Shown here one piece after another: positions 20,586-30,884 of a DNA stretch of 64,000 bases. The notes beneath the pieces are model-generated. The model ran no database searches and was not told where the DNA came from. It saw nothing but the letters and a program-made list of their open reading frames with translations. Every line of letters begins with the position of its first letter. The first letter of the stretch is position 1. Source of the stretch: Enoplolaimus lenunculus. Taxonomy: Eukaryota; Nematoda; Enoplea; Enoplida; Thoracostomopsidae. The position numbers and the translations under genes were made by a program. The stretch covers positions 62,001 through 126,000 of the forward strand of contig JASANG010001771.1 in assembly GCA_030248215.1 (NCBI GenBank), in the 5' to 3' direction.

Positions 20586-23577
20586 CTGATTTGGTAGGAA
20601 AATTAAAAAAATTTAATGCCTAGATTTTACCCTGGGTTGGTAGGGAAATCTGAAGCATAGGTTTTGGTTGGAAAACGGGACAAGTGGAAAATTCTAATGC
20701 CTAGATTTTCCCCTGGGCTGGTAGGGAAAATCAGAAGCGTAGGTTTTGGTTGGAAACCGGGAAAAGTGTAAAATTCTAATGCCTAGATTTTTCCCCTGGG
20801 TTGGTAGGGAAAATCAGAAGCGTAGGTTTTGGTTGAAAAACGGGAAAAGTGGAAAATTGAAATTCCTAGATATTTTCTTGGTTAGTAAGAAATATCTGAA
20901 GCAGTGGTTTTGGTTGAAAAGCTGGAAAAGTGGAAAAGTGGAAAATTCAAGCCTAGGGCATAGGTTTTGGTTGGAAAACGGGAAAAGTGGAAAATTTTTA
21001 ATGCCTAGATTTTTACGCTGGGTTGGTAGGGAAATCTGAAGCATAAGTTTTGGTTGGAAGACGGGAAAAGTGGAAAATTCTAATGCCAAGATTTTTATTC
21101 TGGGTTGGTAGGGAAAATCTGAAGCACAGGTTTTGGTTGGAAGACGGGAAAAGTGGAAAATTCTAATGCCTAGATTTTTATCCTGGGTTGGTAGGGAAAA
21201 TTTGAAGCATAGGTTTTGGTTGGAAAACAGGAAAAGTGGAAAATTCAAATGCCAAGATTTATAGTATGGGTTGGTAGGGAAAATCTGAAGCACAGGTTTT
21301 GGTTGGAAGACGGGAAAAGTGGAAAATTCTAATGCCTAGATTTTCCCCTGGGTTGGTAGGGAAAATCAGAAGCGTAGGTTTTGGTTGAAAAACGGGAAAA
21401 GTGGAAAATTGAAATGCCTAGATATTTTCTTGGTTAGTAAGAGAAATCTAAAGCGATGGTTGGAAAACGGGAAAAGTGGAAAAGTGGAAAATTCAAGCGT
21501 GGGCATAGATTTTGGTTGGAAAACGGGAAATGTGGGAAATTTTAATGCCTAAATTTTTACGCTGGGTTGGTAGGGAAATCTGAAGCATAGGTTTTGGTTG
21601 GAAAACGGGAAAAGGGGAAAATTCTAATGCCAAGATTTATATTATGGGTTGGTAGGGAAAATCTGAAGCAAACGTTTTGGTTGGAAAACGGGAAATGTGG
21701 AAAATTCGAATGCCTAGATTTTTACCCTGGGTTGGTAGGGAAAATGTGAAGCATAGGTTTTGGTTGGAAAACAGGAAAAGTGGAAAATTGAAGTGTAATG
21801 CGGGGTTACGTAAAAACTAAAGCGATGGTTGGAAAACGGGAAAAGTCCGGAAAATTAAAGCGTAGGGCATAGATTTTGGTTGCGAAACCGGGAAAAGTGG
21901 AAAATTTTAATCCTAAATTTTTAGCTGGGTTGGTAGGGAAATCTGAAGCATAGGTTTGGTTGGAAAACGGGAAAAGGGGAAAATTCTAATGCCAAGATTT
22001 ATATTATGGGTTGGTAGGGAAAATCTGAAGCATAGGTTTTGGTTGGAAAACGGGTAAGGTGGAAACTTCGAATGCCTAGATTTTTACCCTGGGTTGGTAG
22101 GGAAAATATGAAGCATAGGTTTTGGTTGGAAAACGGGAAAACTGGAAAAATCAAGAGAAAGGAATAGGTTTAGGTTGGAAAACGTTTTCTGGAAAATTGG
22201 AAAATTCTATTCCCTGATTTTTTCGCTGGGTTGGTAGGGAAAATCTGAAGCATACGTTTTGATTGGAAAACGGGAAAGTGGAAAATTCTAATGCCTAGAT
22301 TTTTTCTCCTGGGTTGTAGGGAAAACCTGAAGCAAAGGTTCGGTTGGAAAACGGGAAAAGTGGAAAATTTCAAGCGTAAGGCAATAGGTTTTGGGAAAAC
22401 TTGAGAAAAACGGTAGAAGCTAATAAATGGAAAATTTAATGCCATATCCGACTTTTTACTGTTTTATTTAGCGTGCACAAATTCCATTGTCCTGTATAGA
22501 TATACTTGATATTTAGTAGAATTTTGGAATATCATATGATATTCGCATAAATGCCCCGCAGTATCATATGACAAATGGTTATTTGTATACGGGAAATGGA
22601 AATTCGCTTGACATCAGTGATTTGTAAGCCAATGTCATATGACATTCACATTTGTCTACATACGCTTTAGGGAATCTAAATTTTAGATTTTGGTTGGAAT
22701 AACTTGGACAAAAGTGGAAATTCCAAGCCTAGATTTCCCCAGTTAAAACGTGAACGCCGCATAAGGCATAGGTTTTGGTTGGAAAACGGGAAAAGTAGAA
22801 AATTCTAATGCCTGGATTTTTTCGCTGGGTTGGTAGGGAAAATCTGAAGCATACGTTTTGATTGGAAAACGGGAAAAGTGGAAAATTCTAATGCCTAGAT
22901 TTTTTCGCTGGGTTGGTAGGGAAAACCTGAAGCAAAGGTTCGGTTGGAAAACGGGAAAAGTGGAAAATTCAAGCGTAAGGCATAGGTTTTGGTTGGAAAA
23001 CGGGAAAAATGGAAAATTCTAATACCAAGATTTTTATTCTGGGTTGGTAGGGAAAATCTGAAGCGCAGGTTTTGGTTGATAAACGGGAAAAGTGGAAAAT
23101 TCGAATTCCTAGATTTTTACCCTCGGTTGGTAGGGAAAACCTGAAGCAAAGGTTTCGGTTGGAAAACGGGAAAAGTGGAAAATTCAAGCGTAAGGCATAG
23201 GTTTTGGTTGGAAAACGGGAAAAGTGGAAAATTTTAATGCTTAGATTTACCCTAGCTTGGTAGGGAAAATCCGAAGTATAGATTTTGGTTGGAAAACGGG
23301 AAAAGTGGAAAATTTAAAGGCCTAGATTTACCTTAGGTTGGTAGGGAAAATATGAAGCATAGGTTTTGGTTGGAAAATGGGAAAAGTTGAAAATTTAAAG
23401 GCCTAGATTTACCTTAGGTTGGTAGGGAAAATTTGAAGCATAGGTTTTGGTTGGAAAACGGGAAAAGTGGAAAATTTAAAGGCCTAGATTTACCTTAGGT
23501 TGGTAGGGAAAATCTGAAGCATAGGTTTTGGTTGGAAAACGGGAAAAGTGGAAAATTTAAAGGCCTAGAAAAGCTTC
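20586..23577. repeat. ~3-kb satellite of ~82-bp units
   Basis: More than thirty head-to-tail units share 'gggttggtaggg', 'ggttttggttggaaaacggg' and 'aaaagtggaaaatt'. Successive copies of 'gggttggtaggg' are about 81-83 bp apart where counted. Some units are shortened. Non-satellite sequence with several 'catatga' motifs interrupts the array at about 22441-22690. The last four units (23210-23570) are the most alike, suggesting recent growth at that side. Long minus-strand frames here are repeat artefacts. Confidence 0.93.
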
Positions 23578-23954
23578 TCACCTTTCGCTATCTTGTATCT
23601 AGCTAAACTTTATTAAGAGTTAGAAATGATATATTGTGCGATCTAAGTGGGTTTCTACCCCATATTCGGCGGACTTGTGTTTGCTTTTTATACGCGGTTT
23701 GTTGATGGGCGAATATATTGTTCCTATAGTATTATAAAAACGTAGCTAGGTGGTTACAGCAAAGTTATATAATTATGTTTTATGTTTATCATTCGTGATG
23801 CTGTTGTTCTAAAAAATTTTGAACTTTCAACCTCCAATCGAAAAGACAGAGAGAACAGTTATTTGACGGTACGCCGAAACTGCTAGTTTTATTTTGAATG
23901 GTCAACGCAAAGCCAGTCAATGTGATAAGTTGGGTAGGCTAGAGGACGACGGTT

Positions 23955-24065
23955 TTTAGTTCTGAGTTATCAGCTGCTAAAAATGAGAAACGTTCCCTGG
24001 AAGTTTCGAACTCGATCGACAGATTATCAGACCAGACGCTAGCCACTGAGCTACGCCGCCTCACA
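23955..24065 (-). mobile_element. tRNA-derived SINE family W, copy 1
   Basis: On the minus strand the head reads GGCGGCGTAGCTCAGTGG, with A box TAGCTCAGTGG and B box GAGTTCGAAAC. The anticodon-loop-like CTGATAA would suit a tRNA-Ile(GAT) origin. The tail matches the copy at 25290-25412 ('ttctgag...cagctgctaa'). It is not a functional tRNA gene because the acceptor stem does not close. Confidence 0.6.
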
Positions 24066-24087
24066 AATGCAGAGTATTTCTGAAGTG

Positions 24088-24218
24088 TCAGTCTAGGTTG
24101 GAACCAAGGACATCAGACCTTTCTACCAAGCAGCTGGAAAAGCGGGCTAGAGCGGGAATCGAACTCTCAGCCTCTGGATCCTTAACCGAGCACTCTACCA
24201 CTGCGCCACGTAGCCCGC
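24088..24218 (-). mobile_element. tRNA-derived SINE family V, copy 1
   Basis: The head GCGGGCT...AGCCCGC has a perfect 7-bp acceptor-like stem, A box TGGCGCAGTGG and B box GTTCGATTCC. A ~55-bp tail follows ('ggtctgatgtcc', 'cctagactga'). The anticodon arm does not pair cleanly, which argues for a SINE. Three more copies lie at 24393-24524, 24755-24885 and 25053-25183. Confidence 0.75.
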
Positions 24219-24270
24219 CTCTGCAACTGCAGTTTTCATCGACTATATGTGTCGACCGTACAACACAATT

Positions 24271-24386
24271 GTAAGCATGTGAGACATGCTTGTCCGTTAT
24301 GTGCACATGTATATAGTGCAGTGGCACTGTTTGTATGCTAGCTGGCAGCATACGGTCGACAAATATAGTCCCTGAAAATGGTAGTT
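24271..24386. repeat. ~116-bp direct duplicate, unit 1
   Basis: The segment is repeated almost exactly at 24633-24748, 362 bp downstream. Each unit ends just upstream of a family V SINE, so a SINE plus flank was duplicated as a block. Confidence 0.8.
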
Positions 24387-24392
24387 GGAGAA

Positions 24393-24524
24393 GCGGGCTG
24401 AGTGGCGCCGTGGTAGAGTGTTCGCTTAAGGATCCATAGGCTGAGAGTTCGATCCCCGCTCGTGCCCGCTTTTCCAGCTGCTTAGTAAAAAAGGTCTGAT
24501 GTCCCGGTTCCTACCTAGACTGAC
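24393..24524 (+). mobile_element. tRNA-derived SINE family V, copy 2
   Basis: Plus-strand copy with head GCGGGCTGAGTGGCGCC, B box AGTTCGATCCC and tail ending CCTAGACTGACA. The A box has one change from copy 1. Confidence 0.75.
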
Positions 24525-24525
24525 A

Positions 24526-24630
24526 TGGGGCTACGCCGTGAGCGCAATGGCAAATTGCCGCGCTATGAGCACGGTATCCAGTCGAAAATAGGATGGACGG
24601 TCAAGGGACGACCTTGTTGAAAATAAGGGC
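24526..24630. repeat. Arm 1 of a ~105-bp inverted repeat
   Basis: The reverse complement appears at 24945-25051 with essentially no differences. It includes 'gagcgcaatggcaaattgcc' and 'ggacggtcaagggacgacc'. The arms enclose SINE copy 3. Confidence 0.85.
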
Positions 24631-24632
24631 AT

Positions 24633-24748
24633 GTAAGCATGTGAGACATGCTTGTCCGTTATGTGCACATGTATATAGTGCAGTGGCACTGTTTGTATGC
24701 TAGCTGGCAGCATACGGTCGACAAATATAGTCCCTGAAAATGGTAGTT
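24633..24748. repeat. ~116-bp direct duplicate, unit 2
   Basis: Second copy of 24271-24386, immediately upstream of the third family V SINE. Confidence 0.8.
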
Positions 24749-24754
24749 AGAAAG

Positions 24755-24885
24755 GCGGGCTACGTGGCGCAGTGGTAGAGTGCTCGCTCAAGGATCCATA
24801 GGCTGAGATTTCGATCCCCGCTCTAGCCCGCTTTTCCAACTGCTTAGTAAAAGGTCTGATGTCCCGGTTCCTACCTAGACTGACA
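24755..24885 (+). mobile_element. tRNA-derived SINE family V, copy 3
   Basis: The GCGGGCT/AGCCCGC stem is intact, with A box TGGCGCAGTGG, B box TTTCGATCCCC and the family tail to CCTAGACTGACA. Confidence 0.75.
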
Positions 24886-24944
24886 ACAATGTGCATTGCA
24901 TTTATTGCATATGCACCAGCACAAGCATATTTCACATGCTTGTA

Positions 24945-25051
24945 TGCCCTTATTTTCAACGAGGTCGTCCCTTGACCGTCCATCCTATTTTCGACTGGAT
25001 ACCGTGCTCATAGCGCGGCAATTTGCCATTGCGCTCACGGCGTAGCCCCCA
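24945..25051. repeat. Arm 2 of a ~105-bp inverted repeat
   Basis: Reverse complement of 24526-24630, adjacent to SINE copy 4. The whole block 24393-25183 is therefore an imperfect palindrome of SINE plus flank. Confidence 0.85.
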
Positions 25052-25052
25052 T

Positions 25053-25183
25053 GTCAGTCTAGGTAGGAACCAAGGACATCAAACCTTTCTACCAACCAGC
25101 TGGAAACGCGGGCTAGAGCGGGGATCGTACTCTCAGCCTATGGATCCTTAAGCGAGCATTCTACCACTGCGCCACGTTGGCCG
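25053..25183 (-). mobile_element. tRNA-derived SINE family V, copy 4
   Basis: Minus-strand copy with A box TGGCGCAGTGG intact. The outer stem is changed on one side (GGCCGC). Confidence 0.7.
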
Positions 25184-25289
25184 CCTCTCCAACTGCATTT
25201 TTCATCGACTATATGTGTCGACCGTACAACACAATATGCATTGCATTTATTGCATATGCACCAGCACAAGCATATCTCACATGCTTACA

Positions 25290-25412
25290 ACAAGAACCTC
25301 AACATAAGTTCTCAGCAGCTGACAATGAGGGACGTTTTCTGGAGGTTTCGAACTCGATCGACAGATTATCAGTCCAGCACGCTACCCACTGAGCCGCGCC
25401 GCCTCACAATCA
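25290..25412 (-). mobile_element. tRNA-derived SINE family W, copy 2
   Basis: Minus-strand copy with GGCTCAGTGGGTAG (A box), CTGATAATC and GAGTTCGAAACC (B box). The tail ('cagctgctgagaact') matches copy 1. The two W copies bracket the V cluster. Confidence 0.6.
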
Positions 25413-25782
25413 ACTGCTGATTTTTTCTGTTTTAAGCCTTATAAGAACCTAAATATCATACACATGTATCTTGTCCTTCCATGTTTTTACTGCTGCTGCA
25501 TCAGTGAATTACCGATGTACAGCATCAGCATCAGCGTGAGGTTATTGCATCCATGCATCCGCATGTCACATGTCTTAGCGAGGAACTTGGGGAATTGCGG
25601 AGTGTTACGTAGCTTTGTGTATTTGGATCAAGTGGCGTTCGTAGAAATACCAGTTAGCTGCATCGTAATGGAACAACCATAAATTTACTAACATTGAAAT
25701 TTACCGGCATCGTAACAGACAAAGTAATTAGGCAATAATATAAACATGATACTGTTTGTTGATCGTTGCCATTCGCCTTGCG
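25413..25782. other. No gene recognised
   Basis: Unassigned sequence with a short ATCAGC repeat at 25520-25540. One 72-codon plus-strand frame lacks any recognisable motif. Confidence 0.35.
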
Positions 25783-26579
25783 CAGGGTACAAAGCGGAAC
25801 TGGATTATACCGGAATCGGAAGTGAAATCGAAACTAGAAAATGTGACCATACGGATAATTTCTATTAACAATTATAATATTGATTTAAGGTCTCTGTTGG
25901 TTGCAGAGTGCAACCGGAATTGCAATTTACAGGAACCGGAACCGGAACCGGAAAATGAAAAATACCTATACCGAAAAATTCATTGTAATTTTCAATTTTG
26001 CAATATTAGTGAAATAACCTTTAGTAGGACAAAGGTGTTCACTTTATCTGCTGTTACGTATCTGCTGTATTTTAGATTTTCATAGTCCACGGAAGCGCAA
26101 TGTACCTTCGACAGTTTATTTTCGGCGATTGTCAAAGCTTATATACCATACGAATGAAATTACTTAATTTTTATCGTCATTTTTAGTAAAATATTTTAAT
26201 TTCCAACGACCAAAATTTACTACCGGAATTCTTAATTACGGTAAAAATTTACCGGAACCGGAAGGTCAAAAATTGCCGGAACCGGAACCGGAATTCGGCT
26301 GCATCCTGGAATTGCGGGCAACTGTTCTCAAAAACGTCGCATAAACAAATGGTCAATTATTTTTTGGTCTGTAAAACTGAACTGGAGGTTAACTCATCGA
26401 AAACAGTATAATAGATAAATGATGGAGAATTTTTATGCAACATTGTCACAACAAGTAGGCCTAAAATTAAAATGTTAAGATTCTGATTCCGATTAATTCT
26501 GCAATCGGAATTTGAATATGAATCGGAACTCATTTTAAATCGGAATTCTAATCGGAATCGGAATTCCGATTGCACCCTG
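25783..26579 (+). mobile_element. MITE family D, copy 2, split by a nested family E element
   Basis: The left end CAGGGTACAAAGCGGAAC and right end AATTCCGATTGCACCCTG carry GAATCGG clusters. The two halves match 2072-2455. Between them (about 25911-26312) sits an E element, so D is the older insertion. Confidence 0.75.
25911..26312 (+). mobile_element. MITE family E nested in family D
   Basis: The left end CAGAGTGCAACCGGAATT and right end GAATTCGGCTGCATCCTG carry several changes. Clusters of ACCGGA occur on both sides. The interior matches the copy at 10620-10979 ('tattttagattttcat'). Confidence 0.75.
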
Positions 26580-26639
26580 CCTGTCGTTGTGATTTATTCT
26601 AATTGTTTGTTTAAAAGTTTCTCTCCCTTCAAATCCGGT

Positions 26640-26937
26640 AGGAATAATCGAAAGTGTGAACATTTCATTTTTAAAACTTCCAACAGCGCACATTTTTGGA
26701 TACTATATTCACTAAATATCCGGTTCCGGTAAACAATTCACTAATTAATATCCGATTGCACTCCAGCGGATGTAAAATGAAACATCTAAGCATGCATTTA
26801 ATTTTAAGTCAGTAAGCAAGCACTGAATTTGTGCAATTCAAGCATTTCCAACAGTGCTCATAAGTTAAAATGCCATATCTGGTGAACATCTGACTCGGCA
26901 AAAACTTCACTTCCTGGCTCTATTTTATTATGCTTAT
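26640..26937. repeat. Family G-like remnants
   Basis: ATATCCGGTTCCGG and ATATCCGATTGCACTCC mark one right end near 26715-26763. Further degraded G-like sequence reaches the start of family B copy 2. Boundaries are uncertain. Confidence 0.4.
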
Positions 26938-27896
26938 TATTGAGCGAAGCGAAACTCCGAGCGAAGCTCGGAGTTTCGCGAAGCGTTTTATGTTTTGTAC
27001 TTGGGGCTCGAAAGGTGGATGTCCGTCCGTCCGTCTGTCCGTCCGAAAAGAATCTCAGGAACGGCTGAACCGATTTTGATCAACTTTTTTTGTTTGAAAG
27101 CCAATTATTCTGGGGTGTTAACCTCGCATTAGGGTTTTAAAATTTTAAGCCGTTTATTAGCTACAGGCTAATTTGCATAATTAATTTAGCCTAAATTAGG
27201 ACTTTCCACAATATTTTACTAATTATTACAGTTAGAAGCAATCTAATTTTAGCATTAAAGGGTTTTGGGTGCGAGAAATCTGCGTAGACTGTTTACAAAC
27301 CTCCAAAACCGATAATTGAGCAGTTAGCTGATAAATAATTTGCAAATTTGCATAGTTTATAAGCCTAAATTAGGACTTTTTACAATATTTCACAAATTAT
27401 TAAGGTTAAAAGCAATATAATTTCAGCACTAATGGTTTTTTTTTGGTGCGAGGAATTTGAATAAATAGTTTACAAACATCCACAACCGATAATTGAAGAG
27501 TTAGCTAATAGCTAATTTGCATATTAGCTTAATTGACAAGACAAAACTAGGACTTTTTAAATTATTTCAATAATTATTAGGGTTTACTGAAGGTTGTTGG
27601 GTGCGAAGAATCTGAATAAATTGTTTACAAACCTCCAAAACTGATAATTGAATAGTTAGCTAATAATTAATTTGCATATTAGCTTAATTGACAAAACAAA
27701 ATTAGGACTTTTTAAATTATTCCAAAAATTATTAGAGTGGCTGAAGGGTTTTTGGGTGCGAGGAATTTGAATAAATAGTTTACAAACATCCAAAACCAAT
27801 AATTGAATAGATAGCTAATAGCTAATTTGCATATTAGCTTAATTGCTTACGTGCGTTCGAGCTTCGCTCAATAAATGTAGTCCCACTACGACTGGT
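26938..27896 (+). mobile_element. Family B repeat, copy 2 (959 bp)
   Basis: Same structure as 433-1379: TATTGAGCGAAGC start, hairpin arms GAAACTCCGAGC and GCTCGGAGTTTC, CCGTCCGTCC run, four to five internal units, GCTTCGCTCAATA end and the ACTACGACTGGT tail. The hairpin arms pair better here than in copy 1, so this copy is closer to the ancestral form. Confidence 0.8.
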
Positions 27897-28190
27897 CAAA
27901 TAAATATGTAAATATTGCAAAAGTATTACCTGTATCAGTTGTTGGTTTACTAATAGGGCATTCCGTAATAACATTCCATTTTCATATTCTCTGAATGACA
28001 TCAGAGCCTATATGGTTTGACTGAAACGTTCGGTATGACGCATTCTGACAAGCAAACTGCGCAGTATCCATTTCTTGATGTAAGTTTTTACTGTTTCTCA
28101 TGCAATTACATACGTACATACTCCGTATATACGAACCGCTGAACTGTATAAATTAAAGTACATATACGTACGTACGTGTTTATCAGAATT

Positions 28191-28582
28191 GAGCTATACT
28201 TGTCGTATGGCGCCGTCCATCACTCGTAAGGCGCCGTCCCGTCCGTCACTCGTAAAGCGCCGTCTCTCAGTCGTAGGTCACCGTCCGTCACGCGGACGGC
28301 ACCGTACGTCACGCGTACCGCACCGTCTGTCACTCGTACGGCGCCATCCGTCTTTCGTACGGCGTTGACCGTCACTCGTACGGCGCCGTCCGTCACTTGT
28401 GCGGCGCCGTCCATCACCCGTACGGCGCCGTCCATCACCCGTACGGCGCCGTCCATCACCCGTACGGCGCCGTCCATCACCCGTACGGCGCCGTCCGTCA
28501 TCTTACGGTATGGTACGTGAGCAATTCGCGAACGCCTTACGGATGACGGACGGCGCCGGACGTCATCAAAATTATAGCGCTT
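28191..28582. mobile_element. Family M element with an expanded 21-bp minisatellite
   Basis: The ends GAGCTATACTT and AAAATTATAGCGC are inverted-like and match the compact copy at 42560-42722. The left two thirds (about 28206-28500) is a tandem array of some 14 units of 21 bp (CGTCCATCACCCGTACGGCGC type, one longer than shown by a base in places). The last four units are near-identical. Both strands stay open across the array only because the unit is a multiple of three. Confidence 0.8.
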
Positions 28583-28936
28583 CCCTTAGGGTTCAACTGG
28601 ATATTCCGTTCCAGCTTCTGAAGAAACTAGACGTCGGGCTTCAGTACATTTCCGCATATTTTATTGCTGAAAAGTACAACATAACCCCATTATATATATT
28701 TAATTTAACATCTTGCTAACATTGCATTTCTGGGCAAGTCAAGAAGTCAAGTTTTGATACGCTCTAGTAAAATTGAATAATTTCAAGTAATAGTTAATTC
28801 TAATTGATTAAACTTACTAGTGTGCGACTCAAATACTTCGACCGGTGAACAAATTTGAATGGTGTATCCGGTTAATATCTGGTTCCGATTAAAAATTCGC
28901 TATCTTTGCGGTAAATTAATCCGGCCGCACCTTAGG
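28583..28936 (+). mobile_element. MITE family G copy adjoining the family M element
   Basis: It starts TAGGGTTCAACTGGATATTCCG and ends TAATCCGGCCGCACC. The interior has 'gggcaagtcaagaagtc' and 'gcgactcaaatacttc' as in other G copies. Confidence 0.6.
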
Positions 28937-28972
28937 GCTCTTTTACAGTACCATATATTGTACTGCACATAT

Positions 28973-29362
28973 CAGGATTTCAACTGGAACAAGAACTGCA
29001 TTTCTCAGCATGTGGGAACAGGAAAAGGAATTCATTGTTCGCCGAATCAGGAACAGAAACAGCACAGAATTTGTACATATACTGCAACACCAAACTACTG
29101 CTAACAAATTCACTATAATTCAAAACAAAATACCCTGTTCGTCGACTTTTTGCGTTTTCTGTTTACCACTTGTATAAGTTCTACAAGTTGTTTAAAGAAG
29201 CTGAGTTTCAGCAAAATTTTTGAGACGTAAATTTTATATTTTTACGATTATATATTCTAATTAGTTTGCCACAAAACGGTAAAAATTTTGGTTCTTGCTT
29301 TTTTTCAAAGCCGGAACAGGAATAGAATTTTTCCAGATTTTCCGTCAGGAACACGAATTCCG
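28973..29362 (+). mobile_element. MITE family A, degraded copy
   Basis: The left CAGGATTTCAACTGGAACAA and right GAACACGAATTCCGATG ends fit family A, and the interior shares 'ccacaaaacggtaaaaattt'. Confidence 0.5.
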
Positions 29363-30539
29363 ATGATAAAACGGTTTTGTCGGTATATATATAACACAAT
29401 ATACAATGTTTTATAGGATTTTTGGACTAGAAATATTTAAATACACGGCCATGCACTCGCTAATATGTATATGTGAACTTTAAATTCCCATTATTGCATT
29501 TGAGCATATAATTATATTGTCAATAAGTGGGTACGAGCTCCGCTCTATACATGTAGACCCACTACGAATCGTAATTTATAGTTCAAAATTTCACTGCAGT
29601 AGTTTTCATAGTTTAAAACTACATAAAGCATTCACATTTTGTGGCAAAGTTGGAGCGATTTTCTTCATCAAGTTTTATCGTCAAGAATCAATTTGTAATA
29701 TCGCAGTCCCTCAGTAATTCACCGAATAATGATAACGTTAATCGAATTCCGGTTCGGACGGGCGGTCCGCCTGATAGCGGTTCGGCCCAGCCAGTCCATG
29801 GCCGGACCGCGGCCGCCCAGTTTTTTGGGGTCTGGTCCACATCACAAACCATAACCGAAATCTCGCAAGTTACGTCGGTCTAAAATATTTATAAGTACAA
29901 AATTAAAATATAGCAAAAAGCAAATTGTACTAAATATATAACTATGTAATTAAACTAGTATTTAATTTTTATTGAAGTACATACTATATATATCCGGTTC
30001 CAGTAAAAAATTCAATATCTGGTTCCGGTGTCCGGTAAATTAATATCCTGTAGAACCCGGATGATATACGTACATAATATGTATACAGAGACGGTTATAT
30101 ATGCTGTAAGCAACAACTATTTATGGCTTGAGAATGTTGCACCGTAGACATCCTATATACCTTATTTAAGTTTAGCCTATGGTACCAAATCTCTATTTCT
30201 CGGTACGTACGTAGCTGTTTTTAAACGATCTGACAGGTTTTTGTATCACTACAGTGCCGTTGGTTTCTATTGTGTTTGATGTATTTTAAGGGTTGAGGCC
30301 AGTTTTAGTAGGGAATATATTATATATTTCCCTCAGACACATAGTTATGTGTATATATAAGTGTTCTTTTGTTCGCCGGAAACACTTAAGATATGTTGCT
30401 GTATATATTTTTTAAACACCTTTATATAATATGTTTATATGTGGCGTGTCATAATTTTTGCTGATGGCTTTTTTGTATTTTGGTCTTTGTTTCGTAGTTA
30501 TTTAGGTGTGATTTTGGCTGTGAAGTTGTTTTAAGCGAT
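29363..30539. other. No gene; remnants of families B, O and G
   Basis: 29527-29573 matches the family B right terminus. 29740-29880 has family O motifs (GGTTCGGACGG, GGCCGGACCG). 29985-30057 has the right end of a G element (TATCCGGTTCC). The rest is unassigned AT-rich DNA. Confidence 0.4.
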
Positions 30540-30785
30540 TTGTTCAACCGGGATTCCTGTTGCGGGTGGAATTCGGGCAAAAATTGACTTTCTGTTCGCT
30601 CATTCAAAGATGCAGTAACCGGAATGTTTCCGTATTGGAAACGTTGTCTTTGAAAAATTGTTATTTGTAAATGAGAAGTTTTGCAAGTAGTTCACAATCG
30701 TGTTAATAAACTGTTTCTGATGTGTTTTCGCAAACTTTGATGGTGAAATAGCTGAAAATTCGCTTAAACCATTTTGGCAACTTTT
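30540..30785 (-). mobile_element. MITE family A, partial reversed copy
   Basis: The reverse complement shows family A's sequence around 'gcaaaac', 'cacatcagaaac' and CCGGTTGAAC. The far end is missing. Confidence 0.5.
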
Positions 30786-30884
30786 TTAAAAGTACTACAG
30801 TAAATCGGTGATGAAAATTAACTTCAAATTGCGCTTCTTATTAAAGTTTTATATTGTAAAGTTACCAGATTCAAATATATATGT

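Noticed and set aside
20814-21293. 159-codon minus-strand frame in the satellite
   Set aside because: The frame repeats with the ~82-bp unit (FSNQNLCF-type phrases) and is a product of the tandem array.
20586-23577. CRISPR-like array of regularly spaced repeats
   Set aside because: The whole ~82-bp unit is repeated with no unique spacers, and the genome is eukaryotic with spliced genes.
24088-25183. Four apparent tRNA genes with paired acceptor stems
   Set aside because: The anticodon arms do not form a proper 5-bp stem with a 7-base loop, all copies carry the same tail, and they lie in duplicated blocks. They are SINEs.
28220-28719. Arg/Pro-rich and DGAVRVT-type frames
   Set aside because: They are translations of the 21-bp minisatellite in a family M element.
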